A DNA stretch of 64,000 nucleotides from assembly GCA_949358305.1 (NCBI GenBank), contig OX442315.1, positions 36,482,427 to 36,546,426 of the forward strand, given 5' to 3'. The notes under the pieces were generated by a model. It worked only from the letters and a program-made list of their open reading frames with translations. It had not been told where the DNA came from and ran no database searches. The position numbers and the translations under genes are program-made. Shown here one piece after another: positions 1 through 53,200 of the stretch. Origin of the DNA: Strigamia acuminata. Lineage: Eukaryota > Arthropoda > Chilopoda > Geophilomorpha > Linotaeniidae. Each line of letters opens with the position of its first letter. Within the stretch, counting starts at the first letter, position 1.

Positions 1-250
1 ACACGAAAAATGTTTTGGAAATCTTGTTTTACCATTTTGTCAAAATATTTACAAAATGGGAAAAAAGTGTTTTTGTACTTCCAGTATTTATATCCTGCGT
101 GCAACTTAGCGACACTTAGTTACAGACATGAATTTTTCTTTGGTAAAAATAGATTTTCATCACTCCAAAGTATGAGTTGGAAAAATCCAGAATTTAGCTA
201 TCCAATTGTTAATAAAATATCTCCACCACGACCACCAGTGCTAAACTTAC

Positions 251-40970
<40,720 letters not shown>

Positions 40971-41478
40971 TTTGCTTTCGGGTTAGCCTCCTTCTTCTGT
41001 TTTCGACGCTTCAAACTACATCTTTCATCAACTAGCAACTCCCATGACTATCCACAAGCCGCCATTTTGATTGAAGCCAATATATAATCTCGAAGCAGAC
41101 CCATATTGATTTTACGCGGGTTGTTTCTTATTCGTGTCTTACTAACTTTTTACTTTAACATCGAGTATTTGATTTTGATAGTAGTTATTAATTACTAAAA
41201 ATTCTATATTTTATTTCTTTTATTTAATTCAACGGCAGCCATTTTGATACCCTGCGTCGAGATTACCAACGAGCTAATGGCTGCGATCTTTATTTACTTG
41301 TTGTGACGAAATATTGTTTTGTTTTCGGCATACAACTTGGCCATCTTGGAGGAAGCAGGAACAATAGACGAGTAATGTATTCGTATAATTATGTTGCTGT
41401 TTGATTCGTCCGATTTTATTTCCAAACATTAAATTGAATATTTTGACTCTAGGACGCTCTTGTTGGGCGCGTACGGGA
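40971..41478. promoter_or_regulatory. Probable bidirectional promoter of ARHGAP39 (-) and GID8 (+)
   Basis: The two start codons are 508 bp apart and divergent. The interval holds three copies of a YY1/Pho-like word: GCCGCCATTTTGATT (41060s), GGCAGCCATTTTGAT (41220s) and GGCCATCTTGG (about 41340). I see no TATA box. Confidence 0.55.
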
Positions 41479-42560
41479 TGAGCTTCGGCGAGAAACAAGA
41501 CGACTTGTCTAAGGAAGAGTGGATGGAGCGTCTTGAAGGAATGCACGTACAGCGGGCAGACATGAATAGATTGATTATGAACTATTTAGTTACGGGTAAT
41601 AAATGATACCCGGAATCCTTGGCCGAATTTGGGTTTCTTTGTACAACTACGGTAGCTCGTTGGGTATCATGCAGCCGCTAATGAACTAGCGGCTGCGTGA
41701 TACCTAACGTTAAAACCTTGAGTTTTATAAATAGAAACCTGACGCGGTTAATTAAGGTTGGATGGGATGTAAATAAACGGTTCTATAATGAAATTTGAAT
41801 AGAAGGTTTCAAAGAAGCGGCTGAAAAGTTTCAAATTGAATCTGGAGTGAAGCCGTCGGTGGATTTGGACACGTTGGATGAACGAATTAAAATCAGGGAT
41901 GCGATTCAAAATGGCCGGATCCAGGAAGCCGTTGCTATGGTTAACAAACTTCATCCAGAGCTGTTGGATAATGATCGATATCTGTTTTTCCATTTACAAG
42001 TGCGGAAACTTTCATTTTTATTTTTATTTTTGTAATTTATTTTTATTTAATTGAATTCGTCTAGCAACAACATTTGATCGAGTTAATTCGTGAAAGGAAC
42101 ACGGAAGAGGCTCTGAAATTCGCCCAGGAACAATTGGCGGAACGGGGAGAGGAGAATCAAGAAGTAGTTTTAATTTTACGGACGAGATTTTAATTTTTTC
42201 CAATTTTTTCTTGAATTTCTCAGGTTTTGTCCGAGCTGGAACGGACGTTAGCATTGCTTGCATTCGAGGAACCAGAGAGATCACCGTTTGGCGATTTGCT
42301 TCATCCTTCGCACAGACAGAAGGTTGAAAATATAAAATCGATCGTTTTTTGTAATTAAATCGATTTTTTTTGTTTTTCTTCAGGTTGCGAGCGAATTAAA
42401 TGCGGCCATTCTTAAAATGGAAAATCAGGATTCACCGACACCGAAATTAGCGAATCTGCTCAAATTATTGCTCTGGGCTCAAGACGAATTGGATAAGAAA
42501 AAACAGAAATATCCGAAAATGACGGATTTAGCACGGGGCACCATTGAGGATTCGAAATAA
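41479..42560 (+). CDS. GID8: GID8 (TWA1), CTLH ubiquitin-ligase subunit
   Basis: GID8 is a core scaffold of the CTLH/GID E3 ubiquitin ligase, where it bridges RanBP9/10 and the MAEA-RMND5 module. Exons are 41479-41596, 41803-41999, 42065-42163, 42224-42322 and 42384-42560, all with GT/AG introns. They give 229 aa against 228 in human. The start [20 protein letters not shown] aligns with the human N-terminus. Residues 25-57 form the LisH motif ([20 protein letters not shown]), about 63-120 the CTLH domain ([15 protein letters not shown]) and the rest the CRA domain ([20 protein letters not shown]). The gene is divergent from ARHGAP39 and convergent with NUP35. The protein is complete and close to insect versions. 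Confidence 0.97.
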
Positions 42561-42660
42561 TACTTTTTCTTTCTTTAATATCTTCATGTTCTTCATATTG
42601 TTTTTATGATTTGGATTACTATAATTATTAAGTTTTTTTTTTTTTTGATTTGAAGAATTT

Positions 42661-42666
42661 AATAAA
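42661..42666 (+). terminator. GID8 polyadenylation signal
   Basis: AATAAA lies 101 bp after the GID8 stop codon, followed by a T/G-rich stretch (TTCTTTTTTGTG). Confidence 0.7.
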
Positions 42667-42797
42667 GATTCTTTTTTGTGATAAAACTTATTATTTTTTT
42701 TAACAAAATGGTGGAAACATCACATTAAAATTTAGCATTTGAAATAATAATAACAGAGAAATTGCCAAGTTAATTTTAGAAATTGTCATTTGTGGCA

Positions 42798-42803
42798 TTT
42801 ATT
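42798..42803 (-). terminator. NUP35 polyadenylation signal
   Basis: TTTATT on the plus strand is AATAAA for NUP35, about 180 bp past its stop codon. The two convergent genes therefore probably end about 100 bp apart without overlap. Confidence 0.6.
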
Positions 42804-42980
42804 TTTTAAATAGTTTTAAAATCCTAATAATATAAATAAAAATTAAAGTTATCGCCAAAAGAATGGGATTTTTTTCTTTCTAGTAACTGAAGATGTTGTT
42901 TTGCTTCTCGCTTTCAATAATGGTAAACAAAATTTTGGCAATTTCAGCTAAAATTAACTCGGGAGTGCCGTGACACTTGA

Positions 42981-44609
42981 TTACCAATTAAATAGTAATT
43001 CTTTCGCCTTCGACAAAATACCGGTTCGTTTTTGCGGAATATGTCCCGGATTAATAACCTAGAGATCAAAAATTAGAAATTAATAATATTCCGGATACAG
43101 TTGCAGTTATTTTACTTACGGCGAAATCGGCGCTAGCAAATGGACTTTGGTTTCCGTTAAGCAACACCAAGCTCGTGTTTGGCGAATCCACTGGCTTCGA
43201 TGTCATTTTTGTTCCGCATTGTAGAATTACGCTCTTTAAAAAAAAAAATAATCACCAAATATACATAGAAAATTTACAAATTCGACTTACTTTATCGACA
43301 CAGGTCTTAACACCGACCATATAATTGCCAAACACTTTTCCATTTTTGCTCAATGCAATTTTCGCCTGCAATTTGGTTTGGTAACGAACGTGCATCCAAT
43401 TACCACTAGGCGGCAACTATAAAAACGTACACAAAAAATTAAAATCGAAATCTATCTCGATTCATTGAGTTTTCCCACTCTGTGTTCAATTATGGTTCCG
43501 TAGTGATAAAACTGTTGGAGAATGTACGACGCTGCTGCCGGTGGAAAGCCGAAAATGGTGACCCACGTTTCATCCAACTGATCCATTGACGTTAAGCACT
43601 GCCTAAATACAAAAACAAACAAAACAAACGCATTAATTCTAATTTCTGACTGTTTTCACAACATAAAACAGCAATTTCTACTCAAAATCTTGTTAAATAC
43701 AATTGTTCCCGTCCAAAATAACAACATAGATGCAATTTCTAAAATAGGATCGCTCCCAATTCATCGACGGGGCGCACAAAACAATCGCACGGGCCCTGCT
43801 AATAATCCTTCGGTCGCCAACTCGTATTACTTACCCCTGCGTGTAAAACGGATCAATTTGAGCGGGCGATGGAGCAAAAGTAAAACTTTTCCCAAGACTA
43901 TCATGCCCCATCAAAGTTTCGACTTTAACCGGAGTGTTTGTCGTCGACGAGAAAAAACTGGACGTGTTTCTGATCTGCGGCGGCGAACCGGAACCACCGA
44001 CCAGAGGCGTGCGTGTCGAAGTCGGCGTGGACGAATACTCGAACAGACCCTGAATCGGTGGCCCCCCGCTCTTATCCGTCGGGTTTGGCCTCGCGTACGT
44101 CCTGCAGCGACAAAAATGAACCAAAACGTCAGAATTACTGCAGTTAAACTCCACTTTTTCAGCTTTTTTCACCTGGAAATCGAATTATTTGCTGCAATGG
44201 GTGAGAAAAGAACTTTTGAAGGCGACGTTGCAATCCCGTGTGCGTAAGACCCGACCGGACGATTCTTTTGGGGACTTTGTGACGTTCCGGGGGAATTCCA
44301 TAAACGGGAATTGTTCTGGAAATTCGTAAGAAAAATTAGGAATGTTCTTTTTGTTTTTTGTTTTCTTTTCGTGTACCATGGGTGAACCAGCTGGATCACC
44401 GATTAAAAAACTAGGCAGATACTGCGGACCTCCGTACATGGCTGGTGGATTATTTGGACTTCCGACCGGGGAACCTAAATTCATCGGTTCGCCTATAGGA
44501 GGACCTGGTAATAATAAGGATAGTGTTATTCAGTGTTTTTGGTCGGTGTTGGTGCGGTGTTTGAGGCGTTTGAAAGCTTACCTGCCGAATCGACTGCTCC
44601 CGAAAACAT
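42981..44609 (-). CDS. NUP35: NUP35 (Nup53), nuclear pore protein with RRM_Nup35 domain
   Basis: NUP35 sits in the inner ring of the nuclear pore and binds Nup155, Nup93 and membrane. Minus-strand exons in transcript order are 44609-44582, 44504-44377, 44315-44173, 44101-43835, 43602-43479, 43416-43291, 43233-43120 and 43058-42981. All phases and GT/AG borders agree, giving 335 aa against 326 in human. Landmarks are [12 protein letters not shown] near the start, [25 protein letters not shown] before the RRM-like fold, and [19 protein letters not shown] with [20 protein letters not shown] inside it (about 200-275). The last residues [13 protein letters not shown] form the C-terminal amphipathic helix used for membrane binding. 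Confidence 0.95.
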
Positions 44610-47354
44610 TGGTATTGATTTATTTGGGGGTTCGGTACAATTTCGTACGGGAATTTGGGCCCAAAGCGCCGAGCAAAGCGCGCACAAAAATTTGAACACG
44701 GAAATCCAATATTTGGGATTTCGAGATTAACGTTTTGTCACGTTAGACGTCGCTGCTGATTTTGCACCGCTGATTCGTGATTGGTTGCAGCTTTCCGCCA
44801 TTTTTCACGAGTGTTTGAAATTTATTCTTTTTAGTCGTCGGTTTGCGATGCACCGAATTTGAATATTTACCAAACGTTAAAATCATCGAAAACAAAACAT
44901 TTATCGAATATTAAAATCACTAAATTCTGACCATTTATCAAATATCATAATTCAAAATGTCTGCCTAATATTTCGTACATTGTGTTGGTTTTGATTTAAT
45001 TTCTGTGCTCAAATTTCCGATTTCACAAAAACAAATAAAAAATATACGTCCAGACATAAAAATATCATTTTTATTGCTAATTTTATTATTTTTTGTAGAA
45101 TCACACACACTGTAAGTTAAAAATAAAGTTTTCGCCCACCCCTGCACTTCTTAATTACTTACTTGCTCACTTTCTTTCACCCACATCCTTGAGTAGGAGA
45201 AGAAATACAGAAATGCTCTCTTACAAATTACAAGAACATGTCATCTTTAAGAAATTCCTACATCAAATTGATCATGGTTAGTAGTCCACTTTTATTTTTA
45301 ACCAAATACATCATGCGTGTCTCACAAAGTCTTAAGTCAAGTATAAATACAGGGCAACCAACTTGGCACCAAAATAAAAGAAAATGTTAAAAATAACTTT
45401 AGTCATTTTGGCCAAGGAAAAGGCAGACCAAGATCTAGAAGGAATACTTGGGACAATTATTAATGGACACTAAAATTTGGATTTATAAGTGCCCTTTTGG
45501 TGGACCTTCATCCTCAATCACTGTACTTGAATATCATTTGAAGGTTATATACCACGATCAAGGTAAGAATAATTGGTCCTGGTGTTTTAAAAAAAAATTG
45601 TCCCAAAGTTATTAGATTTTCTCAATTGTCTTAAATGTTATCATTTAATATTTTATCCATTTTGGATACTACGGTACCCCTTACAGAAAGCAAAGTGACA
45701 AAAATGCCATCATAGCTTATATAAATCATGTTTTAGAAGTCACCGGGGCTGCTGCGAGACAAAATGGCGCCAGAAGTAAACAATTTTTGGCGCCATAACG
45801 AATCTAAAAAAAGGGTCAATGAAGGGTTCAGTGTCGAATGCCCAATCTACAAAATGGGTCAATTTTTAAATACATTTTTCCTCTTTTCTTTTCTCTGGGA
45901 CAACATTAATCTTCAATCCGCTTCCTCGTAAAAGTGACTTCAGTTAGATCGTCAGCCATTTTGAAATTATCCAATGTTAGCAATGTGCATCGCATTTGGA
46001 TGTCAAATTAATGTGTTTATTCGTAAGTAACATGTGGAAAAGGAAGCAAAAGAGAAATGATTTCTCTTTCACAACTCGAATGTGATTGTTGTGACTCTTT
46101 TACAACTTTAAGTGAATCCATCATTTCAACATCCTGAACTCGATCAATCACGGATGGAACTGATGGAAACATCAATGAGAAGCACCAAATATCCTGCCAA
46201 AATAAAAATTAAAAAAAAAAATGATTTATTACAACCTAATTGAAAAAAAAATCCATAATTTGCTCCATCCTGAACAAATCATTGATCTGATTGAATTGCC
46301 ACAATCAGCTCAAATTAAAAATAACCAGTTTGCCAGTTAATAAAAAGCCAATAAATATTTCCTACATCAAACTCATATTACACCAACTTCCTTTGTATTA
46401 AGCAACCTTGATTTTTTTTTTTTTCTATTCGTACAATCATCAATGCTAACAAATAAATAATAAATGAGATTAAATATTCCGTCTGAAAACACAAAAAAAC
46501 ATCAAAACAATCAAAACGAACCCCCAAACCAATAGATTTCCAATTTACCCGATACGAAGTTACGAACCCACTCGAAATCACCTCCAAAAAATCAATTCCT
46601 TCCACCAAAATAAAAGCACGCGTCAATCATGACGTCATCCAAACTCGCACACCTCCGCACAATGGACCCTTCTATTCCATCGATTGTGTTTTGCCTTCCA
46701 TTTTCCCTGACGCAGATCCGCCATGACCTCGTTTTCAAGCCTGGGATAGCCCTTCCTCATGTGTGGGTTTAATCGCAAGAAACGACACCATGCACCACCT
46801 AAAAGCGTAACACGACTTACCTAGATCCACCCGGCGCAATCGCGATGTAATGACAAGGCGCCATCCGCCGCTACATTATCAATGGAAGGCTAAACAGAGG
46901 CAGAGATAGATTCGTGGATCCCTACCCAGCAAGGATGTCTTCCCCGGACACATCATGATGGATAATGCTTTTGGTGGTATAGGTCTTTGTGTGGCCTATT
47001 ACCAAGACAGATGCCCGTACGCTGAGCCTTATTATTTCTGCTCTTATCACGGCTTAGAAACTGATCTTCTCAACCTGACTGCATGTTGGGGCTATGAGTT
47101 ATGGCGCTTTTCCACCACTTGTACTTTGGTAATCGAATCAGGTAAATATGCACGACGGGCAATTCGCTTTCAATTTGATGTTTCGTTGGTGCTATCTCAA
47201 TTTATATAGACTTGTTATCAAAGATTATACCTAAGCTGTAAATAAGTTAAGCTGGTAAATTATGTCGAATTTGATTGGTATTAATTGAATTGCTGAAAAA
47301 CATTTCTTCTGGCAACTAGTCCTGTGTAACTTAACCGATGAATAATTAAGTTAA

Positions 47355-47613
47355 AATTTGGGCCTGAAATTTAAGTTTTCTTGATATTCTGAAGATTACT
47401 ACTAAATTTTTGAGAAAATTTATAGAAATTTAGGCCAATTTCATACATCTTGGACATCTAAATATGCATTTTAAGTATGTTTTGGACTCAAAATTAAAAA
47501 AAAGGTTCATACCGGTACTCACTTACACCGGCATGCCGTTAAAAGCGGGGTTTATCGGCATGCCGGTAATACTCGCACTATACCGACATGCGGCAATAAG
47601 CGGGGTGATATGG
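47355..47613. mobile_element. Left-truncated relative of the 37984-38378 MITE
   Basis: It shares block order with the complete copy: a TTTGGGCCTGAAATTTAAGT-like start, CTTGGACATCTAAA, GGCATGCCGTTAAAAGCGGG, TTTATCGGCATGCCGGTA and CGCACTATACC. It ends with GATATGG before TA. The first TIR is missing. Confidence 0.75.
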
Positions 47614-49632
47614 TATTGTATAATATCGTGGGCCGGGTGTCTCGATGCCAAAATCAAACTGAAAAATTTCTGTCCCAGCACTCGTACAGGTTTGGACATA
47701 AAAAATCGTCCCATTCCATCTTGAAGCTCACCTGCAGAATGAGCGTTTTCGGCTGTATCCGCCAGGTAGTGCAAAAACTCACCGATAAGTTGTGACAAAA
47801 AAATAATTATTGTATGAATTTGGCATCAAGATAGCGGGTGCAGACAGTAGTTGCTGACTGTTCACTGTTGCATTGTGACCAAAACCTTAATTGAAGATTC
47901 TGTGAATAGAACATCTTGTATGTTATTGGAGTTGTGGACAGAATCACAATCACTTTTAAAGCTGCGTTGACACTAGCAGTAGGAATTAACAGCAATACAA
48001 AAACAAAGTCAAATACTGATAGCACCAAGAAGCCATCTTCATTTCCAGTTTCAGCACCAAGCAAAAAAAAAAAATTAAAATAAATTGTAAGTGGCTGATT
48101 GCTATTTATTGCTACAATACTGTGAACACCTCCATGTTTAACTTCTATGATGTTCATACAAGGTGTTGTATTTGCAATGCCGATGAATAAATTGATTACA
48201 CAACCTGCTCCACCCAATGAGTAATACCAAAAAGAGCAACCTTGGGGCCCGTGAGACTTACGATTTTGGGATTTTTAAAAAATTACAATTTCCTACATGT
48301 TGTGAGGGTAGACGGATGCCATCACACACATATAGAACAGCGCTTACTTTACTAGGATGGTAGAGTTGTATTAAAGCAGGCCATTTGGCAACTGTGTTGT
48401 CAGTGACTACACATGAAAACACAAAAATCTAAAATTGTTTAATGAACATGAGTGAACAACTTGTTACTATTTCTAAAAATCATGAACTTCTTGCGTTTGT
48501 GTGTACGCAGACAAATCAAACTGACAAATCTCTTTTATATATATATATAATAAAATATAATATATAATAAAAATAAGCACTTTCAACATTTAACAGATTA
48601 AAAAAGATGATTACATTGACTGTGCTGGTTTGCATGTGGTTGCAGCTGGCAACACACAATAATGACCTAGTCTGTTGCAAAAGCCCAATTTTTGAAGCTT
48701 CAGTTTTCGGCAAATAATTTAATAGAAACAAGTGTGACTTCTGGGATAAATTGAAAACCACATTTTTAATAGTTTTGTTTCACTCGGTTTCCTTATTTCT
48801 CTACTTTTACCAAGACAGTCATGAAATTCATGAAAATTCACTACGCATGAACACATTACTGCTTCTTCACCTGTGGAAAACACGTAGCACAGCTGGTGGA
48901 ACATACGTTTCACTTTTGCCTTCACAATTACTGCTCTGCACCTTCCATTTATTTGGTTTTCTTTTTGTTCTTTTATTTTTCTTTTTCTATCTAATCTGCA
49001 CAATGACACACACAAACAATTCGAGCACCCTAAAATTGTATGTTCGGGAAATGAAAAAAACATATTCGAGAGTTTTAGTTGATTTGCTTTTCACTTCAAC
49101 GACACAACAAATCACAACTGCAGCTAAATATCATCCAGTTCTCAGTGAGTACAACTGTTAATAAATTAATTTAGTATCGAAATACCTTAAGACTATGTGC
49201 ATTTTTACTTCGAGAAATGTTGCTCCGTGTATGTTTTCACATGTTTCGAATATTTTCTGGCATTTTTAGCATCAATTTCTTCTTTTTTGTTGTATGAACA
49301 ATCACAACCAAAAGGTCTTCCGGTGCAAATTGTCCATTTTAGAGATTTTTTCATGTTTCTGTTCTTTTTCAATCGAAATTTGAGCCTATATATAAAAATA
49401 AGAAAAAAGAAATTAATAAATCAGTTTACAAATATGTTTTATTTTTTAAATCACTGCTATAAATGATCTGGCTTTGAAATGAGGATGTATAGTCCAAGGT
49501 CATGGTATTTGAAAAGCTACATTTAGTTAGCATTTTGAATCAAAATCATGCGTCACATATCTGGTCAAAACCACGAACGAGCCAGGAATTAATTGCTATA
49601 AAATTCTCACAAAAATAAACAAGAAACATCAG

Positions 49633-49693
49633 CAATTCCAATACAGTTGTGAATAACATTTCCTGCTAAAAACGCACAACTGTACTGGAATTG
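49633..49693. repeat. Hairpin with 19-bp arms
   Basis: CAATTCCAATACAGTTGTG at 49633-49651 and its inverted copy (CACAACTGTACTGGAATTG) at 49675-49693 match with one difference, around a 23-bp loop. No TA or longer duplication is evident. Confidence 0.7.
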
Positions 49694-50273
49694 GTACGCC
49701 TCATGTTTTTAAAGTTCGTAAAAATATATTTTCGTAAATAGAAAGTGATAATTTCCGTGATAAACACCAATATTTCATGATTTTGACAGTACAAAAATAA
49801 ATTTGTAAAAAAATTAATTTAGTATACACGAGTGCACCTCACGGGGCCTAATGGCAAATAAAAAAGTTTTGTTCGAGACCGGTCGCACTCGTGACGTGAC
49901 TCACTGGGAGTCGGGGAATTCAGCTGATTAAACGGAGGTCATTTACCAAGCTAGGGTGTAACGACTGATTTACTTTGCTGGAAAAAACCAAATTAGTTTG
50001 GTAAGTTGAATGGGTGTGCAGTGCGATTTAACCTCGCTTTCGATCACGTGAGTTAGGAATATCAATTGTCAGTAATCGGTGAAAACGAAAGTGATTTGAC
50101 CGGATTTCTCACGAGTCGCTGGGACCGTTCCACTTCCAGGTCCATCCAAAAATACACGCGGCCTTGGCGTTCACAGAAAAGGAAAACATTTTTCAAAAAA
50201 TAATTTTTGTATTTCTAAAAAAATAATGAAAAAACTTCAAAGATTGTAATCTCTGTTTTCTTTGTATTTCTAG

Positions 50274-53200
50274 TTAAAGCAACCAGTGTGATATTTCTAC
50301 TCGGATTTGGCTCATTCGTCTGTTACAAACTATATCGCTATTACCGAAAAGGAAAGAAATCCAAACTACTCAAGTGGGCATCCGAAGAACTTTTAGACAG
50401 TCTCAGTGACATCGATGACGGTAGTGTGCGCAACATTGAGGTATAATAAACAAACGGCGGTTCATTTAAGCAATTTACTTGTACTCGGAAAGTCATTTAG
50501 CAATCATGGGTCGGTGTGCCGCGAGAAAACACGAGAAAATCAATTTTTGCATTTTTTACTGCATTAAACGGCGCATCAATCGACGGTTTTGCTAGATACC
50601 GTTTTGCTCCGATACCGATTTTATTGATTCTCCAAAACGCATGGTCAACGTGATGCAAAGTAAACATCACGTGGTGTGTGAGTTTCTTGAAACGTTTTGT
50701 GCGTGTTCTATGGTATCGGTCAACTCCTACTGCTACACTTTTTTGTGTTTATTTACACTACAGAAAATTAAACTACTTTAAAAGCCTCAAATAGTTGTAT
50801 TTATTCATTTAAAACAGTCGATTTAAAACATGCGCAGTGCAATAAAAAATAAAACAGGTTTTCTCGTGTTTTCTCGCGGTACCGTGAGCTATACCGCAAA
50901 AGTACACGGTACTTTGGTACATGGTACAGTGTCCTGGCCCAAAAAGTACCGTGGTACAAGTAATAAAAAAATGAGCAGTAAAAAAGTTGGAAATGTCATA
51001 TAAGTTGTAAAAACCTGCGTAACCGGTCGTGAAGTCTCATTAATGCATGAGAAAATGACATTTCACGTTTTCTTTTATTTACGGAATGAAGAAATAACTA
51101 CAGAACTTGTTAATAATTATTTGCTCAATTTCTATTGCAGAGTAAATACTTTGGTCCTGAGGAAATAACATTAACCACCAACGATGAAGTAACATCACCG
51201 GTCAGTGACGTCGACAGCTCGTGTTCATTACCTTTTGATTCGCCAAACGATCAAGAGGAAAGCGAAGTGAGTAATTAATTAGAAAATAATCAGCTCCACC
51301 ATCTTGAAATGTGGTCAAAACAAGATAACTCTTGTTTGCACTCCAAATCAACCGATTTCATCACAACCAATCAATTTTAATCGCTGATTAAAATGTTTTT
51401 CACCTATTTACGAGCCACCGAACCGAAATGGTGTACATAATTAAACGAATTTGTATTAATTGAGTAAAAATGCCAGTTGTTTTCTGGAAGGAGATAGAAA
51501 AGAGAAATTGTTAGCACGACGACTCATTGAGACTTATTATTGTTTTTTCCCTTCCAGGAGACAACTTCGGATCTATCCGATTTCGAACTGCCAGGCATGG
51601 GCAACTCCTTGACCCGATACGAACCCGTTGCTTTCAATCCCCAGTGTGGTATCAGATTTTCTGATTTGTCTCTAGGAACTACTCGACTACCTCCTCCTGC
51701 CGCTGCAAGACCTCGGTCGAAGCTTAGTTTCATATGTTCGAAGTTGGGCAGTAAACGGCGACGGACGAGCGGCGTATTCGCCAACCTGGGATCACTAATC
51801 TCCGAGCCAACCTCCTCTTCCCAACTCGAATTGACCCCGCTGCAAAATGGCGCGGGAGAAGCGCTGGCGGACGAAGACATCAGCATTAGCGACTGGCTCG
51901 ACGCGCCTGTCCGCCACTTCAGCGACGGAGAGGCGGACGTCGAATCGCTCGGCTCGCCCAGCGTGTGCATGTACGCGGACAGCGAATCGGAGGAGAACAA
52001 CGAAGACTTTTACATCAACAGTGATTGTGCCTCGCTTAACGCCAACTTCAGTCCCGGCTCTCTGTTGGGCCGGCGCCACCTCCTGGACCGCGTGCCGCCC
52101 GACGGAGCCGACGGAGCCGACCAACATTCGAAAGACGGATCCAGCGAAGACGCCGACGACGTTTCGGAAACGCTGAAGAAACCACTCGTGTTTCCGGAGG
52201 ACAATTCGTTCCTGGAGACGGATTCGGAAGGGACGGCGTCCAGCATCGCGCGAGGGAAGAAAAGGGCCTGCTTAACTCGAGACCAGTCGTTCGACAGTAC
52301 CGCGTCCGATGTCAGTGTGGAGGTTTCCTTTTGCGAGGACATCGGAGTGAGTACGATGGCCACTTTCGACCGGCTCCTGGCTTCGGTGGATCAAGTTAAG
52401 CAGTCCTGCCTCAACCTGGATGAAAACATCGACCATCTCAAGGGCAACCCGTTCTACAAGACGGAAACGCTCAAATCGCCCGCGTCCGAGTGCAGCGACG
52501 TGTCGGCCGGCCATTCGGCCATCGATTTTGCGCGCAAGTACAAATGCCGCGCCAGTTTCAGGGGTTTGTTGGATACCGGCGTCAATCACGCGCCGTTGTC
52601 CGACAGCGCGACGACTACGGATTCTTCGGGGCTTCCTAATTCGTCGGGGCAGTTGTCGCTGCAGTGGGATTCGTCGTTCATGTCCAACAACAATTGTGTT
52701 TTGAACAAAAATGTTCACGGTCAGGTGACGGCCGAGCGGACGGCTGATAGTGGGAGTGATTTCGGTGCCTCGCTGACGAGTGAGTCGCCGGAGCCCAACA
52801 AGTGTTTACTCACCAGTCCGATTAGTTTGGAGTGGGAGGAAGAGTTTGTCCACCAATCTTCGCCGACGTCGCCGAGGAAACAACTCAAGTTCGAGGAGAA
52901 TCGAATTGTTGACGTTTTTAGCGCTTCGTTGTCGGAGCGCATCGTTCCCGGGCAGAGCCGCGAGTGTTCGCCCGGGGACGGCGGACCCTCGAATCTGTTG
53001 AAGTCAAAAGACCAAAGTTGCAACAACAATAACAATAACAACCGCGAAGACAAGTGGTCGCAGTGGACGTGTTCGGAAAGCGGGTTCGTCGATGATAATC
53101 AGGCGGAGGTAGCGCCAGTTCATTTGCGAAGCAAAAGCCCGTCTAGCACCACTAGGAAAGCCAATAGGGATTCGGCCTTCTGTGAAGGACTTGACATTGG

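Larger units (their letters stand above)
44610..50273. other. Intergenic region between NUP35 and the OTULIN-like gene
   Basis: The first 200 bp after the NUP35 start hold an ATTGG box (about 44778) and CCGCCATTTTTCAC, probably its promoter. Further on are a truncated CCGTA-type element (47355-47613), a TA microsatellite (48537-48553) and a hairpin (49633-49693). Open frames at 46955-47209, 47807-48217 and 48751-49161 show no family or splice support. The 5' end of the OTULIN-like gene must lie near the right end, but I could not fix it. Confidence 0.6.

Noticed and set aside
43690-44247. Plus-strand 185-aa open frame
   Set aside because: It is antisense to NUP35 exons, whose frame and splice phases are supported by homology.
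46955-47209. 84-aa open frame MMDNAFGGIGLCV
   Set aside because: It has no recognisable domain, no matching splice context and no homologue known to me; it is probably chance.
47807-48217. 136-aa minus-strand open frame
   Set aside because: It includes a poly-F run from an A-rich tract and has no family landmarks. A decayed transposon fragment is possible but unsupported.
48751-49161. 136-aa open frame with hydrophobic start
   Set aside because: It overlaps an open frame on the other strand and its hydrophobicity comes from T-rich DNA.
49850-50000. Upstream coding exon of the OTULIN-like gene ending at GTAAGT near 49998
   Set aside because: In the phase needed to join 50274 the frame contains a stop (TAG) just before the donor; at best it is an untranslated exon.
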